From Euglena gracilis (lineage: Eukaryota > Euglenida > Euglenophyceae > Euglenales): DNA of 64,000 nt. Below the pieces are notes generated by a model, which was not told the DNA's origin, did no database searches, and saw only the letters and a program-made list of their open reading frames with translations. Below, piece by piece: positions 9,414 through 20,270 of the stretch. A program made the translations under genes and the position numbers. Location of the stretch: positions 56,752,433 through 56,816,432 of the forward strand of contig CP154954.1 in NCBI GenBank assembly GCA_039621445.1, written 5' to 3'. The number at the start of each line of letters is the position of its first letter. Position 1 is the stretch's first letter.

Positions 9414-10260
9414 ATTTTCATCCATCACCGAAAGGTTTTTTGGTGATAATGGACCCTCCGTTCCCTTCACGGTTGGGAATACCGTGAGGGGGGTTGATTC
9501 TTATCAAGACAGGATTTTTTTTGAGTGGTGGTGGACCCCCATTTCCTTCCACGGTGGTGAGAACCGTGGGGGGGGGGGAACGGGCTCGGTGTGGTTGGAA
9601 TGGGATCTAAGGGCTAATAGATTCCTCCCCACCGTTCCGTCATTTATTCACATTGCCGAACAATGTTGTCGCAATTGCGTTGCAAAAATTAAAAGTGTCT
9701 TTCATTCCCATCCCAAGGAAAGCGAGAAGGAGGGGGGGTGAAACCCCCGACTTTCGTCACAAGGGGGGGAGTGACGACCTTTTGAGGTCGACCGCCGGGC
9801 GGCGGAGATTTTCCTTTTAGAAGGCCTTTTCAAGGGCGGTTTAGCTCTAATTTTAAGGCTTTCTAAAGATTTCCCTTAAAATTCCCTCTCCCATGGTTTG
9901 GTTGTGCAAGGAGAGAGATTGAGTGATGCTAGGTATTCCCAAATGGTGATTTTGGGTTTATTTAGCACATTTTAAGCTTTTTATGCATTTTTCCTTTGGT
10001 TTCAAGGGAAAATGTTGGATTTGGTGAGAGCGCTTGCAAGCGCTTGGAACAGAATTTTAAGAGATTGGCGCCTGAGTTCCTGGAGTTTTTGCAGGGGTTC
10101 GCAAAGCTCAATAATGATGGAATTCAGCATAATTTATCAAAATCAAGGGGGGAAACCTTGATTTTGACTTTGGTTGGTTGATTTTGATGCAATAGGCAAG
10201 AATTTGGGATTTGAGAGCGCTTAGGAATCAGCGCACTCAATCCTAAATTTAACTGCCCAT
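9414..10260. other. No supportable gene
   Basis: The segment holds two hairpin-like blocks (about 9450-9490 and 9530-9570: CACGGTTGGGAATACCGTG and CACGGTGGTGAGAACCGTG) and a repeated GAGAGCGCTT word (10026, 10213). A 61-codon ORF at 9996-10181 has no recognisable motif. Sequence beyond about 10240 may already belong to the LINE fragment. Confidence 0.35.
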
Positions 10261-10265
10261 CAGGG

Positions 10266-10310
10266 GCATCCCTCTCAGGAGCCAAGGCCCAATGCCATTC
10301 CTTCGCCGCT
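10266..10310 (+). pseudogene. LINE ORF, left piece truncated by the DIRS insertion
   Basis: Fifteen codons (ASLSGAKAQCHSFAA) immediately precede the DIRS-like element. Read straight on into 14954, they continue in frame into the C-terminal half of a non-LTR reverse transcriptase. The true left edge is unclear; the frame stays open further left but the LINE appears to be 5'-truncated near here, as is common for such insertions. On its own this piece is too short to identify. Confidence 0.5.
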
Positions 10311-10431
10311 GACCATTCGGGCTCCGCACTGCGAGATGGTGAGTTCCTGCTTTCCTTGCCGGCTGTTCTGTTCTGTGTTTGTGCGTGCGCGGGGGGTGCT
10401 TCTTACTGCTTTTTGTTGCCGGAGTTGGCTG
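10311..10431 (+). repeat. DIRS left terminal repeat
   Basis: Outer part 10311-10343 is complementary to 14479-14511 in the internal complementary region. Inner part about 10336-10409 is an almost perfect reverse complement of 14821-14894 (one mismatch seen), and weaker similarity continues to about 10431. Confidence 0.9.
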
Positions 10432-10549
10432 ATTCCTATTTCTGCCCTTCGACCTCAAGGAGAAAGAATTTCAACACTACGAGTGCGGTCAATACTGAAG
10501 ACAAAGACATTCAAAAATCAAACACGTGTTCAACGGAATTCAATGAAAG

Positions 10550-11380
10550 ATGTGTTGGAAAAAATTTCAAGCTGTCAAGAGGAAGTGGGAGCACAGGGAC
10601 GTTCAAGACAGACAGCCGAAGCTGGAAAACACCGAGGAACTGCAGGCGCTGGAGTACCTGATGGAGCAGGGCCAACACGTCCGTCCGTGGCCGTCGCAAC
10701 CCTTCCGCCCCCCAGTTCGTCAGAAATTTCCTGTTTTCAACAAAGCTTTTGTGGCGGCCAGGGACCCTGGACACTCGTGGTCAGAGCAAAGCGTCAGAGG
10801 AGCCATCCAGGGCAAGGCCCATTGGGTCATGGGGACCCATCACAGTCATCAATCAAGGAAACATTGTCAGGAGCGGGAAACACAGGTCTGGCAGACTACC
10901 CATCCCCCTTCTCATCCCCACCCCTATGGCAGGGGAAATATGACAAGTTCAAAGGGTTCAAGTCAGGAAGGTGGAAACCCTCCTCAAAATGGCCATGGCG
11001 GCCATCTATCTACAGGGCCTGGGGCCCAAGGCTATGGCAGCCTTCATTCAAAAGGGCATGGTGCCCATTCTCAAGGACACAGAACCCAAAATCCCAGCAG
11101 GGGACCCCAGTGGGGAGAGGTGTGTCCAACTATCCCCCCAGAACCCTCAAAATCATTCCCCCCAGGGGAAGCAAGCCACAGCCAAGACAGGTGGCATCAA
11201 ACCCCTCAGAACAATTCAGCTGGTGGCTCATCTGGGGAACCAAGAGGGAAAAAGAAGACACAAGAAAAGTGCTGGAGAGAAGGTCAATGGAGACCAAGAA
11301 GGCCAGATGGCCCTGAAGGCCAATGGAGGCCATTACAATCAAGATATCAAGGCCAATGGAGGCCATTTCAAGCAAATTAA
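10550..11380 (+). CDS. DIRS ORF1, probable gag-like protein
   Basis: The 276-residue ORF has a short helical N-terminus rich in Lys/Glu/Leu and a long low-complexity Gly/Gln/His/Pro region ending in repeats of the EGQWRPLQS type. No CCHC knuckle is visible; DIRS elements often lack one. It lies first in the element and overlaps another open frame (10971-11861) that leads into RT, so the exact coding frame between 10971 and 11690 is ambiguous. A gag-like role is inferred from position only. Confidence 0.5.
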   Translation: MCWKKFQAVKRKWEHRDVQDRQPKLENTEELQALEYLMEQGQHVRPWPSQPFRPPVRQKFPVFNKAFVAARDPGHSWSEQSVRGAIQGKAHWVMGTHHSHQSRKHCQERETQVWQTTHPPSHPHPYGRGNMTSSKGSSQEGGNPPQNGHGGHLSTGPGAQGYGSLHSKGHGAHSQGHRTQNPSRGPQWGEVCPTIPPEPSKSFPPGEASHSQDRWHQTPQNNSAGGSSGEPRGKKKTQEKCWREGQWRPRRPDGPEGQWRPLQSRYQGQWRPFQAN

Positions 11381-11584
11381 GGTGGCCACTGGAGGCCAGT
11401 ACATTCAAGATATCAGCCCTTGGGGGGGAGGCCCAAGATTGGCTACACTAGGGCCCCCCCAGAAGGTAATCAGCCCTCACCCCCCAGCATTATATGTACC
11501 TCCCCACCACAGACCTTCCCCCATCTTTCAAAAACAGGGGGAAAGCCTGTCTTTGAGCAGCCCTATGGCAGGGCCAGAGGCAAC

Positions 11585-11665
11585 CCCAGTGATGGGGCAG
11601 CCAGGGCAATGGACCCCAGTGATGGGGCAGCCAGGGGAAAGGACCCCAGTGATGGGGCCTGTGGA
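11585..11665 (+). repeat. Short tandem repeat inside the DIRS ORF1-RT region
   Basis: Three to four units of about 27 bases centred on CCCAGTGATGGGGCAGCCAGG, open in two frames. Upstream (about 11300-11410) a related array repeats GCCAATGGAGGCCATT-like words. Confidence 0.6.
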
Positions 11666-11689
11666 ATCCCCAGACACATTATACCCAGG

Positions 11690-13611
11690 GGTGCCCCCCT
11701 ACAGGGCCCTGCAGGCCAGCATCCCCCATTGGGTCAAGGCAGGAGCCAGCACAGAGGTATTAAACCTGATAAGGGAAGGGGTCAGGGCAGATCTTCCCCT
11801 CCCCCCTCAGATGTCCTTAAAAGTTCCCTTCAAAACTCCCCAAGAAATAAGGACTGCCTAGAAAATTCTGAGAGAATACAAATGTGCAGGGGCAACCAGT
11901 CAAATCACCCCACAGGAGGCAAAACATTTTGTCCCTTATTTTATCATTTCCAAAAAGGAAGGGGAAAAGACCAAGGAAAGACTGATTTCAGATTGTCGAC
12001 AGTTAAATCTCCATTTCACCCCCCAGAAATTCAGATTGGAACACATGGGAAACATCTTCCCATATCTAAGAAAAGGTTGGTTCTGTGGAAAAATAGACCT
12101 GAAAGATGCATATTTCCACTTAAAACTGCACAGCAGTCTGGAAAAACATGTGTGCATGCAGGTGGGGGGGGAAACGTGGCAATTTCAAGCTGCATGCTTT
12201 GGTATAAGCAGCCTGCCACAAAAATTTATGACTCTTATGAGAGTCTGGGAAAGAAAATGGAGAAAGGAAGGCAAGGTAGTTTTCATCTACCTGGACGACA
12301 TTTTGCTGTTAGCCCCCAGCAAAAAGACAGCAGCCCAACATTTGGCAGAAGTAAAAACAGACCTTTTACTGGCAGGTTTCAGACTAAACCTCCCCAAATC
12401 CTGTCTGGAACCCACACAGGAAATAAAACATTTGGGCCAATGGATCAATTTGAAAAAAGGCCAATTGGAAATTCCTCAGGAAAAACTAAAATCCTTAAGA
12501 AAGGAGCTAGGCAAAGTGCTCACAGCACAGAAAATGAGCTGCAGAAAACTCAGTTCTATTGTGGGACAAGTAAGAAGCTATTTAGTTTCAATGCCATTTC
12601 TCAGAATTCTGACAGATCAACTTTGCAAAATGGTGGATTTGCACACAAAGTGGGGTTGGGATCACACCCTGACCATTCCCCAGGGGGTCAAGGATCAAAT
12701 TGTGGAGTTAAAAGCCTTTTTACAGCCAGGTGTGGGCAGGGCATTTCAGTCCCAGGCCTCTCAGGAGCTCTTTTCAGACAGCAGCACCTGGCAGTGGGGG
12801 GGGGCTGGACAAAGCTTCAGGCCAAAAGGTGCAGGATTTTTGGAGGGACCTGCATGTCCTTCATATCAATCAAAAAGAGTTGCAGGCTGCAGTGGAAACA
12901 GTAAAGGCACTAGCCAAACCAAAACAAACAATTGTGCTCCACGTGGACAGCCAGGTGGCTGTAAGTTATTTAACAAAATGGGGAGGCAAAAAGCCATACC
13001 TAAATTCCATCTTAAAACCCCTGCTGTATCATTGCCAAGAAAAACAAATCAATTTGCAGGTGGTTTGGGTCCCCACAAAGGAGCAATTGGCAGACTCCCT
13101 GACCAGGGAGCAAAAGGACCCAGGGGATTATACCCTAAACCTAAACATCTTTCACCAAATTCTTCAGTTTTTCAGAAAGGAAATCACCCCAGAGGTGGAC
13201 ATGTTTTGCACACCCAGCAACAAAAAATTCCCCAAGTTTGTTTGTCGATACCCCCACCAAGGGGCTTTGCTGGTGGATGCCTTGAAGGCAGATTTGAGGG
13301 GCCTCCCCCCAGTTTATGCAAACCCTCCCTGGAGCATCATTCCCCAATGGGTTCAGAGATTAATGTTAAACCCAGACCTAATTTGTCTGTTGATCGTACC
13401 CCACTGGGCTTCGACATCATGGTGGCGCCAATTAATGTCAATCAGGCAGCCAGGCAGCAAGGTTTTGCTAGTACCCCCCCAGTGGGGTCTGTTCACCAAC
13501 TGCTGGGGGGAGGAGATGCCCCCCCCAAGGTGGAATTTGGCCTGCTTGATTGTGTCAGGCAAATATTACAATCCCAGGAAGTTTCGATGTCCAGTATCGA
13601 CACTTACATAA
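11690..13611 (+). pseudogene. DIRS RT, RNase H and Dam-like methyltransferase
   Basis: RT begins near VPPYRALQASIPHW, has an in-frame TAG at 11859-11861, then runs 11862-12790 with SDCRQLN, KIDLKDAYFHL, FGISSLPQKF and the catalytic VFIYLDDILLLAP. A frameshift at the G8 run near 12795 moves to RNase H (HINQKELQAAVE, LHVDSQVAVSYL, PTKEQLADSLTR). The Dam-like domain follows (13180-13600: VDMFCTPSNKKFPKFV, the NPPWSIIPQW tetrapeptide region, LLIVPHW). This domain set is characteristic of DIRS pol. Only two obvious lesions separate it from an intact reading frame. Confidence 0.88.
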
Positions 13612-14475
13612 AAAATCTGGGAAATGTCAAGAGATATGATTCAGCCTTCAGGACATTGGTGGGCCAAATGTTGCACAAAGGGGTGCCCCTTCAGGACTGC
13701 ACAGTCCACAAGATGGCCGAGGCCATCCTTGACTTGGCTGCCCACAGCCTCAACACTGCACGAAATGCATATGCAGCAGTTTTATTACTCCCAGGGTTTG
13801 GGTCATTGAGGTTTTCCCCTCTTTTGTCTCCATTGAAAAGGAAGTGGAATTCCAATGTCTGCAAGTATGCCCATTTCTGGGACCCCACTGATTTCTTAGA
13901 AAACATCATCAGGAAATCCAAACCCCTCTCAGACCTGTCTGTGAAAGAAACAGACTCATCATCTGTTGGAGGCTGTTAGCCCTCCACAGGGGGGTTGATT
14001 TAGCCAGAACACAGCGGAAAATAAGTTTCGTGGGAGAAAAAATTTTCATTTTATTGCAAAGGAAAGGGTGGCAATTCCCAAGATGGGAGGAGATTTTGAA
14101 TTTGCCACACACCCCCCTCATCAGCCCCTGGCATTTATTGAAAGAATATGTGGAAAGGACAGCCCACATGGTTGGACACAAAAATAATAATAAATAATTG
14201 TTATGGTCTTTGGATGGTAAAAGACCTTTGACATCAGAAAGGGTGAATTCCCTTACCAAAGAAATTCTGCAAGAGGGGGGGGTGGACACCACCCATTGGA
14301 AACCCCACAGCACCAGAGGGGCTGGGGTCTTATGGTGGAAAAATGCTGGTTTGCAAGTGGAAGAAGTCCAGCAGCTGGGTCAGTGGAAAAATTTTGGGGC
14401 CTTCCAAGCCCATTATTTGCGACTTGGGGTCGTATCAAAAATTCAAAATATTATGGCCCAAAGGGGGGTGCACAG
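13560..14475 (+). pseudogene. DIRS tyrosine recombinase
   Basis: The N-terminal SAM-like part is 13560-13979 (SMSSIDTYIKNLGNV, LNTARNAYAAVLLLPGF). After a frame change near 13970 the catalytic domain continues with RLLALHRGVDLARTQRKISF (first catalytic Arg), then an in-frame TAA in an AAT-rich stretch at 14195-14197, then HSTRGAG (H-x-x-R box), VQQLGQWKNFGAFQAHYLR (His/Trp position and nucleophile Tyr). The order R...HxxR...W...Y matches YR recombinases of DIRS elements. It would integrate a circular DNA intermediate. Open sequence continues to 14827 across the internal complementary region with Lys/Pro-rich repeats. Confidence 0.88.
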
Positions 14476-14478
14476 TAC

Positions 14479-14578
14479 CTCACCATCTCGCAGTGCGGAG
14501 CCCGAATGGTCTCGGACTCCCACGACAGAGGAAGGGGGAGGAAGGGACCAAGATGGCGAAGCACAAGAAGATGGTGAG
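14479..14578 (+). repeat. DIRS internal complementary region
   Basis: 14479-14511 is the reverse complement of the left end (10311-10343); 14512-14578 is the reverse complement of the right end (14887-14953) with one mismatch seen. In DIRS models such a region pairs with both ends of the cDNA to template its circularisation. Here it overlaps the 3' coding tail of the recombinase ORF. Confidence 0.92.
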
Positions 14579-14799
14579 CCCAACCCTCCCACCCAAAAAA
14601 TCACCAGAAAAAGAAAGACATCCCAACCAGAAAGGGGACCCCCAACCAAGCAGCCCCAACCACCAACCCAGGAACACACCAGAAAGAGACAACCATCCCC
14701 ATCGAGGGGGGGGCCCCCCACCAAGCGACCATGGGAGAGGGGGGGGGCGGGGCCACGACGGTTCAGCTTCGCCAAGGTGTCGGAGGAGGCCTCATCATC

Positions 14800-14953
14800 G
14801 CCAACTCCGGCAACAAAGGCGCAGTAAGAAGCACCCCCCGCGCACGCACAAACACAGAACAGAACAGCCGGCAAGGAAAGCAGGACCTCACCATCTTCTT
14901 GTGCTTCGCCCTCTTGGTCCCTTCCTCCCCCTTCCTCTGTCGTGGGAGTCCGA
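14800..14953 (+). repeat. DIRS right terminal repeat
   Basis: Inner part 14800-14895 is complementary to 10335-10431; outer part 14887-14953 is complementary to the second half of the internal complementary region. The last base (14953) is fixed by that pairing and by the restored LINE frame at 14954. Confidence 0.9.
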
Positions 14954-16112
14954 CTCCTTCGGGACACAATGTCCGTCATCACCGCTCGACCACTGGACGA
15001 TAAACAATGGGCACAAGCCTCTCTGCCAGTTGGCCTGGGGGGGCTCGGGATCCGAGACCCAGAGGTATCTAGAGCACCGGCAAGGTGGGCAGCCATCCTT
15101 GACTTCCTCTCACGAGCGGACAGCACCCTGTGCCTACCCGAGGGTTGCCCCCAGCTGCCACGAGACTACGGAGAGACGGGCTTGGTGATCTCGGGCCTCA
15201 CCAAAGGGGCGGCGCCTGTGGGTGACCTCCTGACGGACCCCAGCAAAGTGAGCTCCTTGTCTCCCACAATGGTTAAACAAAAATGGTGGACAGATGAGGT
15301 CGTCAAGGTCCGGGCAGACCTGCTTTTGGCTGGCCTCGTTGGGAATGACGCGGTCCGTTTCGCATGCCACCGGAGGCCGCACGCCATGGCCTGGGCAGCG
15401 GTCAACCCCTCATCCCACCGGCAGAATTCAGAGCCCTGACGCAGTGGTCCTTGGGGTGCCAAATCTGCCCCACAACGACAGATGGCTCCTTGCCGGAATG
15501 CCCCCGCTGCCACCAACAAATGGATGTTGGAGGGAATCACCTTGTCTGCTGCCCCAAGAACAACACATTGCGGCGACATGGTGCCCTCCAAACGTTCGTT
15601 TTGGACCTCGCGAGAAAGGCTGGATTCATGGCTCGACGAGAAGAGGTGGCAGACAATCGGACGAGGCCTGGAGATGTCTTCATCACGAGATTCGACGCGG
15701 ATGGACCTGCGGCAGTGGATGTCACGGTCCGCCACCCGTTGCAACCGTCTAACCCGGTCTCCTCAATGGACGCCTTGGCACGGTGGCACGAATTGCAAGA
15801 AGGAGACAAAGAACGCAAGTATGCAGCCACCTGCGAACGGCCGGTGTGGACTTTCATCCCGTTTGTGGTGGACTGCTTCGGAGGGATGGGGGAGCGTGCG
15901 GCAGGATTCATATCGAAGTGCCTCCGTACTGTGTTGGCGCAGACTGATGTCTCTCAACGACGATCGTCAGAGGCCACGGTATGGAAGTGCTGAGTCTAAC
16001 GTTGGCCAGAGAATTGGCTCGCCAGCTGGCTTGGGGAGCAGTGGCGGAGGCATCAGGCGACGTGGATCTCACGACCCACACCCCATATGCCGCGGAGTAA
16101 TACGGGGTCGGG
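14954..16112 (+). pseudogene. LINE ORF, right piece: RT C-terminus, zinc finger, restriction-like endonuclease
   Basis: The thumb-region block QASLPVGLGGLGIRDP is typical of non-LTR reverse transcriptases. After a frameshift near 15390-15410 the protein continues (to TGA 15991-15993) with a zinc finger CPRCHQQMDVGGNHLVCC and a restriction-like endonuclease signature, RPGDVFI followed by AAVDVTV (PD-(D/E)xK type) and downstream charged DKERKY. This RT-zinc finger-endonuclease order is that of R2/CRE-type LINEs, where the enzyme nicks target DNA for target-primed reverse transcription. A further frame change lets sense continue to about 16110. The N-terminal RT palm is missing. Confidence 0.8.
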
Positions 16113-16144
16113 ACGAACACCATGTATATACCTGTGGCCGGTGA

Positions 16145-16930
16145 TGCTAAGCCAAGGCATCATACACTGGCCCACAAGGGCCGGTAGGCTCTGTCCCGAA
16201 GAAACAACATGGTAAAACACACGTGACAGATCTCTGAAAGGTTGGGCAAACCCGAAACCTCCATGGAGCACACCGGGGAACGGCTTGCTCCCATCCATGC
16301 CACCCCTTCTACCCCTCCCGCCACTCACCTCACTCCTCGGACCCTGGCCCCTACAAGGCCGATTCCGGGTTCACCTGACCACCTTACCCCGGAACCATGG
16401 GCTCAGCCCATCTGTACATCACCTCACCTCGGAACCTGTCAAATCCAGTAGGCTGTGCCACTGGTCGGTGGACTCGTTTCGCCCCACCACCGTTGATTCA
16501 GGGGCATCAAAATCATTTTCTTTTCACGGGGTTTTCCTCTTTACCTTTGGCACCATTGTATTTGTTGTGGCAATTACATCCAATTACAATCAAGTATTGA
16601 GTTTGGAATTTCAATTGCAAATGGAAGGTCAACAAAGCAGTCAATCATTTGAAGAAGGAGAGGTTTGTCTTCCCCCCACCTCATCTGTGGGAAAAGGGGC
16701 AGGGGGTGGGTCTCTTCAACTCAGGCAACCACAGGGCATTTTTCACCCCAAAACCACCTTTTTGGCCCAGAAACTGTGAGAAATGACACCCAGGGGGGGG
16801 TGTTGGCTCTCACTGGTTCAGCTGAGCAGGGAGGGGTTGAAACCCCAAAGGCACCCCCCTTGGAGATCCCAGTGACACCCCCGTCAGGGGTCGGGGAGGG
16901 TCCACTGGGAAGTTCCTCCTTCGAAATGAT
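16145..16930. other. LINE 3' flank and unassigned DNA left of element X
   Basis: No coding region can be supported. Sequence to about 16300 may be the LINE 3' untranslated region, but no poly(A) or simple-repeat tail marks the end. Similarity between X and IV starts abruptly at about 16931 (TGGAATAGTTGGAGAG), so X is 5'-truncated there and lacks gag and its 5' LTR. Confidence 0.45.
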
Positions 16931-16989
16931 CGTGGAATAGTTGGAGAGACAACAATTTTACACCGGATCCTGCACTTTGTGTACCACCC

Positions 16990-17700
16990 ATGGAACTTTT
17001 GGTCCAAGCGGAAATCCGAACACAAAATTTTTCTGCCAAATGCAATATTTTGGTCGACACAGGGTGTCGAATCCCCCTTCTTTTTCGAACGGGATGAATT
17101 CCCAACTCCCTGTTGGTGAAAGCCAAGTACCCCATCAAAATTATGGCTGCTGACAACAGCCCCATGTGTGGTGGTGACTTGGGATGCTTTTTGGACATAC
17201 TCCTCCCCATCATCCCCAAGCACCAATCACAGCCCCCACACACACAAAATTTTCTGGGTACCTGGAGTTACGAATCGGGTATTCGCGGCTCCGACGAAAT
17301 TTTGGGTTTTCCGTTCTTGCGTCAGAACCGCCTTGTTGTGGATTGCCCCTCCCTCGGTTTGCGCACTACTTCACGCACACAACCCATACCACCGAATTTC
17401 TCCCCCAAGACATCTGCCCAGATGTCCCCCCGCCTTGCCACAACGTTTTCTACAACCGAAAACACCGTTTCCTACCCTAGGGGTAAAGAGAAAGCTGCCC
17501 CCCTGCCCACGACACTTTTACCGCACGTTTCCCATGCGGTAGGGAAAGCGAGTAGCTTAACCTCCCACGTTTCACTGGGTTCCAAGGCGAAAGCCCAAAG
17601 GCCTGAAGAAATTTCGGTGTCGAGTAGCCGCCCAGCTGCACAACTTTCACGTTTTCCACCAGGTGTGTCGATTTCGGACACCCCTGTACACCCCCCAGCA
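16990..17700 (+). pseudogene. X protease
   Basis: Reads ELLVQAEIRTQNF, NILVDTGCRIPLLF (catalytic Asp), then an in-frame TGA at about 17094-17096 where IV has TTA. It continues with AADNSPMCGGDLGCFLDI and GFPFLRQNRLVVDCPSLGLRT, the flap/second-strand region of a retropepsin. A Ser/Thr/Pro-rich linker follows. DTGC in place of DTGA is shared by all copies of this lineage and so is not a mutation. Confidence 0.78.
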
Positions 17701-18720
17701 GCTACAACTTCCAACACCCCCATGCACACACTACACATGAGTGACATGCACTACCAGACCGACACTTCCTACCAATGCGCACATTGCCGGAGAATTTCCG
17801 CACAACCTGATTTCGACTGTGGATGTATTGTTGAACCTTCCAAACTAATCGCTTTACACAACAACCAGAGTACACTTGGTACCGGGACCGGTACCGAGTT
17901 TACCCTGACCGCTGAACGAGAACACAACACACCGGATTGTTACTCGTTGTGTGTTGAAGTACATCGACAATTGGACAAACGCGGAATCGCGTCCCTGTTT
18001 GGAATCGCGAGAATCGCGCAACAGGACCTCCAATGGCAGAAAGCCAATCTCTCTGACCCCGAATGGCAGAATGCCAACCCCTCCAATGTCCCTGCATACA
18101 AGTGGCAGAATGCCAACGACAATTGTCCTCTTGACGAAGTGTCTGCGGACACAACGTATTACCGATGTGGTTCGGTAAACTGTGTTTCAGCCCTCCACAG
18201 GACTGAAACCGCGACAGTTTTCGTGAACCGCATCTGGAATGCGTTCAATTTTGGACAATACCGCATTTTGGAAACTTGGTTTTCCAAAATAGCACGAATC
18301 GCGAAGTCGATGGACCTACAATTGGAGATTGACGCATTTTCGTCCAAAGCACATTCTCGTTTATCCAATTAGTGGTCAAGCCATACAAATGCGTTTGATA
18401 AGTTTTGGGGTGATGTGGTCCTGTGGCTACATCCACCTCTGAAACTTATCCCTCTTGTCGTTGACAAGATCCTTCGGGATCAAGCACGCGGTGTGCTACT
18501 GATTCCTATAAATTTCGAAGCGGAATGGTTCCAACAATTGACGTATGTTACTTTTCAGTGGTGGGATTTACCGAATGACACCCCTTTGTTTGAAGATTTT
18601 TGCGGTGTCATGTTACCACCATTGAAAGAAATCATTTTTCGTGTTTGTTTCTTTGATGCATTCGGAACTGTTGACCACACTGACAAATTCCTACGGGATA
18701 AAGGTCAGAATGACCAAATA
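17701..18720 (+). pseudogene. X Cys-rich linker and Dam-like methyltransferase domain
   Basis: A Cys-rich motif, CAHCRRISAQPDFDCGC (about 17779-17829), is conserved in II and IV. Downstream come YRCGSVNCVSAL, an [18 protein letters not shown] helix and the methyltransferase-like core: [16 protein letters not shown], then TAG 18370-18372 (a nonsense change; IV has Tyr), WSSHTNAFDKFWGD, LHPPLKLIPLVVDKILRD, GVLLIPIN, EDFCGVMLPP and [12 protein letters not shown]. The DxF...HPP...LLIP pattern parallels the DIRS Dam-like domain at 13180-13600 of this window. Unlike in DIRS, it lies before RT. Confidence 0.68.
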
Positions 18721-20270
18721 TACCAACTATCCGCAGTGATAGAAAGCGGTGGTCAACATCCCAAATCACAAGAACTATGTACAAAGATCAATCGCGAATT
18801 CAGTGATGTTTTAGAACATCCTATCTATGCCCATGACATAGATCCTGCAATTCGCGGACCTTTTGGTGTCTGTAAAATCGAACTCAAAGAAGGTGCACAG
18901 CCCATGCACCGAAAATTCTTTCGCTGTTCAGGCGCAAGAGAACAAGCTCTCAATACAATGATTGAAAAACTGATTGAACGAAAATGGATCATACCATCCA
19001 AAAGCGAATGGACCTCACAAGCTTTTGTTGTACCCAAGCCTCCCGATGCTTCTGGAGAGAAGAAGTGGAGACTTGTGCTGGATTACCGATACTTGAACTC
19101 ACAGACAAAAGACGATCCATTTCCGTTACCACTTATCGAAGACCTGATTACAAAACAAGCGGAAAACCGCCTCTGGTCGATTTTCGACTTAGAGGATGCT
19201 TTTCACCAGATGCACCTACACCCTGACTCACAACCGTACACCGCATTTGTAACCTCCCGCGGAGTTTACCAATGGACGGTGTTACCAATGGTGTTAAGAA
19301 TGGCCCAGCCATGTTCCAAAGAATGATACAATGGATTTTACGAGACTTACCGTTTGCAATGGTATACATTGATGACGTGCTGATTGGCACACCTCCTCCA
19401 CTTACAAATTCGGGTAGTGATATCCTTGATATTCACGACCGCGATATACGTTCCGTACTGACAACGTTCCAAAAACATTTGCTTTTCGTCAAGGGTGCGA
19501 AAATGCATTTGTTTCGCGAAACGATAGAATTTTGTGGACACATTCTTAATAACGGACAAAGGAGAGCATCTCCAAGCAAACTCGAAGCTATAAAGAAGTG
19601 GACACCTGAAAACATCAAGACAATCACCCATTTAAAAGGATTTTTGGGTTTAGCGCAGTATTACGCGATTTACATGAAGGATTTCGCGAAAATCGCGGTA
19701 CCACTGACGCGACAACTCAAAAATCGCGCTCCTGACAATACAAAGATACAATGGGATGATACAATGCGAGAATCGCTAACGACAATTAAACAACTGATGT
19801 TGGACAATGTTGTGCTTGACATTGCCGACCCATACGAACCATATGTACTGGAGGTCGACAGCAGCGACTGTGCTGTCGGCGGAGTGTTGAGTCAACATAA
19901 CTCGTCCAATGAACTGCGCCCTGTAGCATTCTTCAGCAGAAAGCTACAAGGTGAAGACGGAAAAGGACAAGTCAAATGGAGCATACGAGAAAAGGAGACG
20001 TATGCCATTGTCCTTATCCTACAAAAATTCCGAAGTTGGGTCGCCAGTTCACTCGTACAAATACTAGTGTTGACAGACCTTGAGTCTCTTCAACACTGGT
20101 ACACCGAAGACTTGAACAAAGCCATGTCCTCAGTTGGCCGAAGATGCCGATGGCACGAATTCTTGAGTCAATTCAACCTGGTGGTAATTTACACACCAGG
20201 TCATACTCAAAAAGTTGCTGACCCACTTTCACGTGCACCCTGGCATTACCCTGGTAACCCTGACGAGGGT
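18721..20270 (+). pseudogene. X reverse transcriptase and RNase H
   Basis: RT motifs: [63 protein letters not shown], catalytic MVYIDDVLIG. One G is missing near 19292 (IV reads [12 protein letters not shown]), shifting the frame. The thumb [20 protein letters not shown] and RNase H ([47 protein letters not shown]) continue in the second frame to about 20240. In RNase H the usual TDHES is TDLES. A one-base deletion near 20275 shifts the frame again. Confidence 0.88.

Larger units (their letters stand above)
10311..14953 (+). mobile_element. DIRS-like tyrosine-recombinase retrotransposon
   Basis: The element encodes RT, RNase H, a Dam-like methyltransferase domain and a tyrosine recombinase instead of an integrase, the DIRS order. 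It has inverted terminal repeats and an internal complementary region whose two halves match the extreme left (10311-10343) and extreme right (14887-14953) ends. The junction of those halves (14511/14512) fixes the element ends to the base. Removing 10311-14953 rejoins the flanking LINE frame with no target duplication, as expected for recombinase-mediated insertion. Coding parts carry a few frameshifts and stops. Confidence 0.92.

Noticed and set aside
8899-9487. Five overlapping ORFs on both strands near 9.0-9.5 kb
   Set aside because: They are translations of the G-run minisatellite, with Gly/Pro/Ser/Arg-only composition.
10335-14895. Conventional cut-and-paste DNA transposon with terminal inverted repeats
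   Set aside because: The interior encodes RT, RNase H and a tyrosine recombinase and there is an internal complementary region, so it is DIRS-like.
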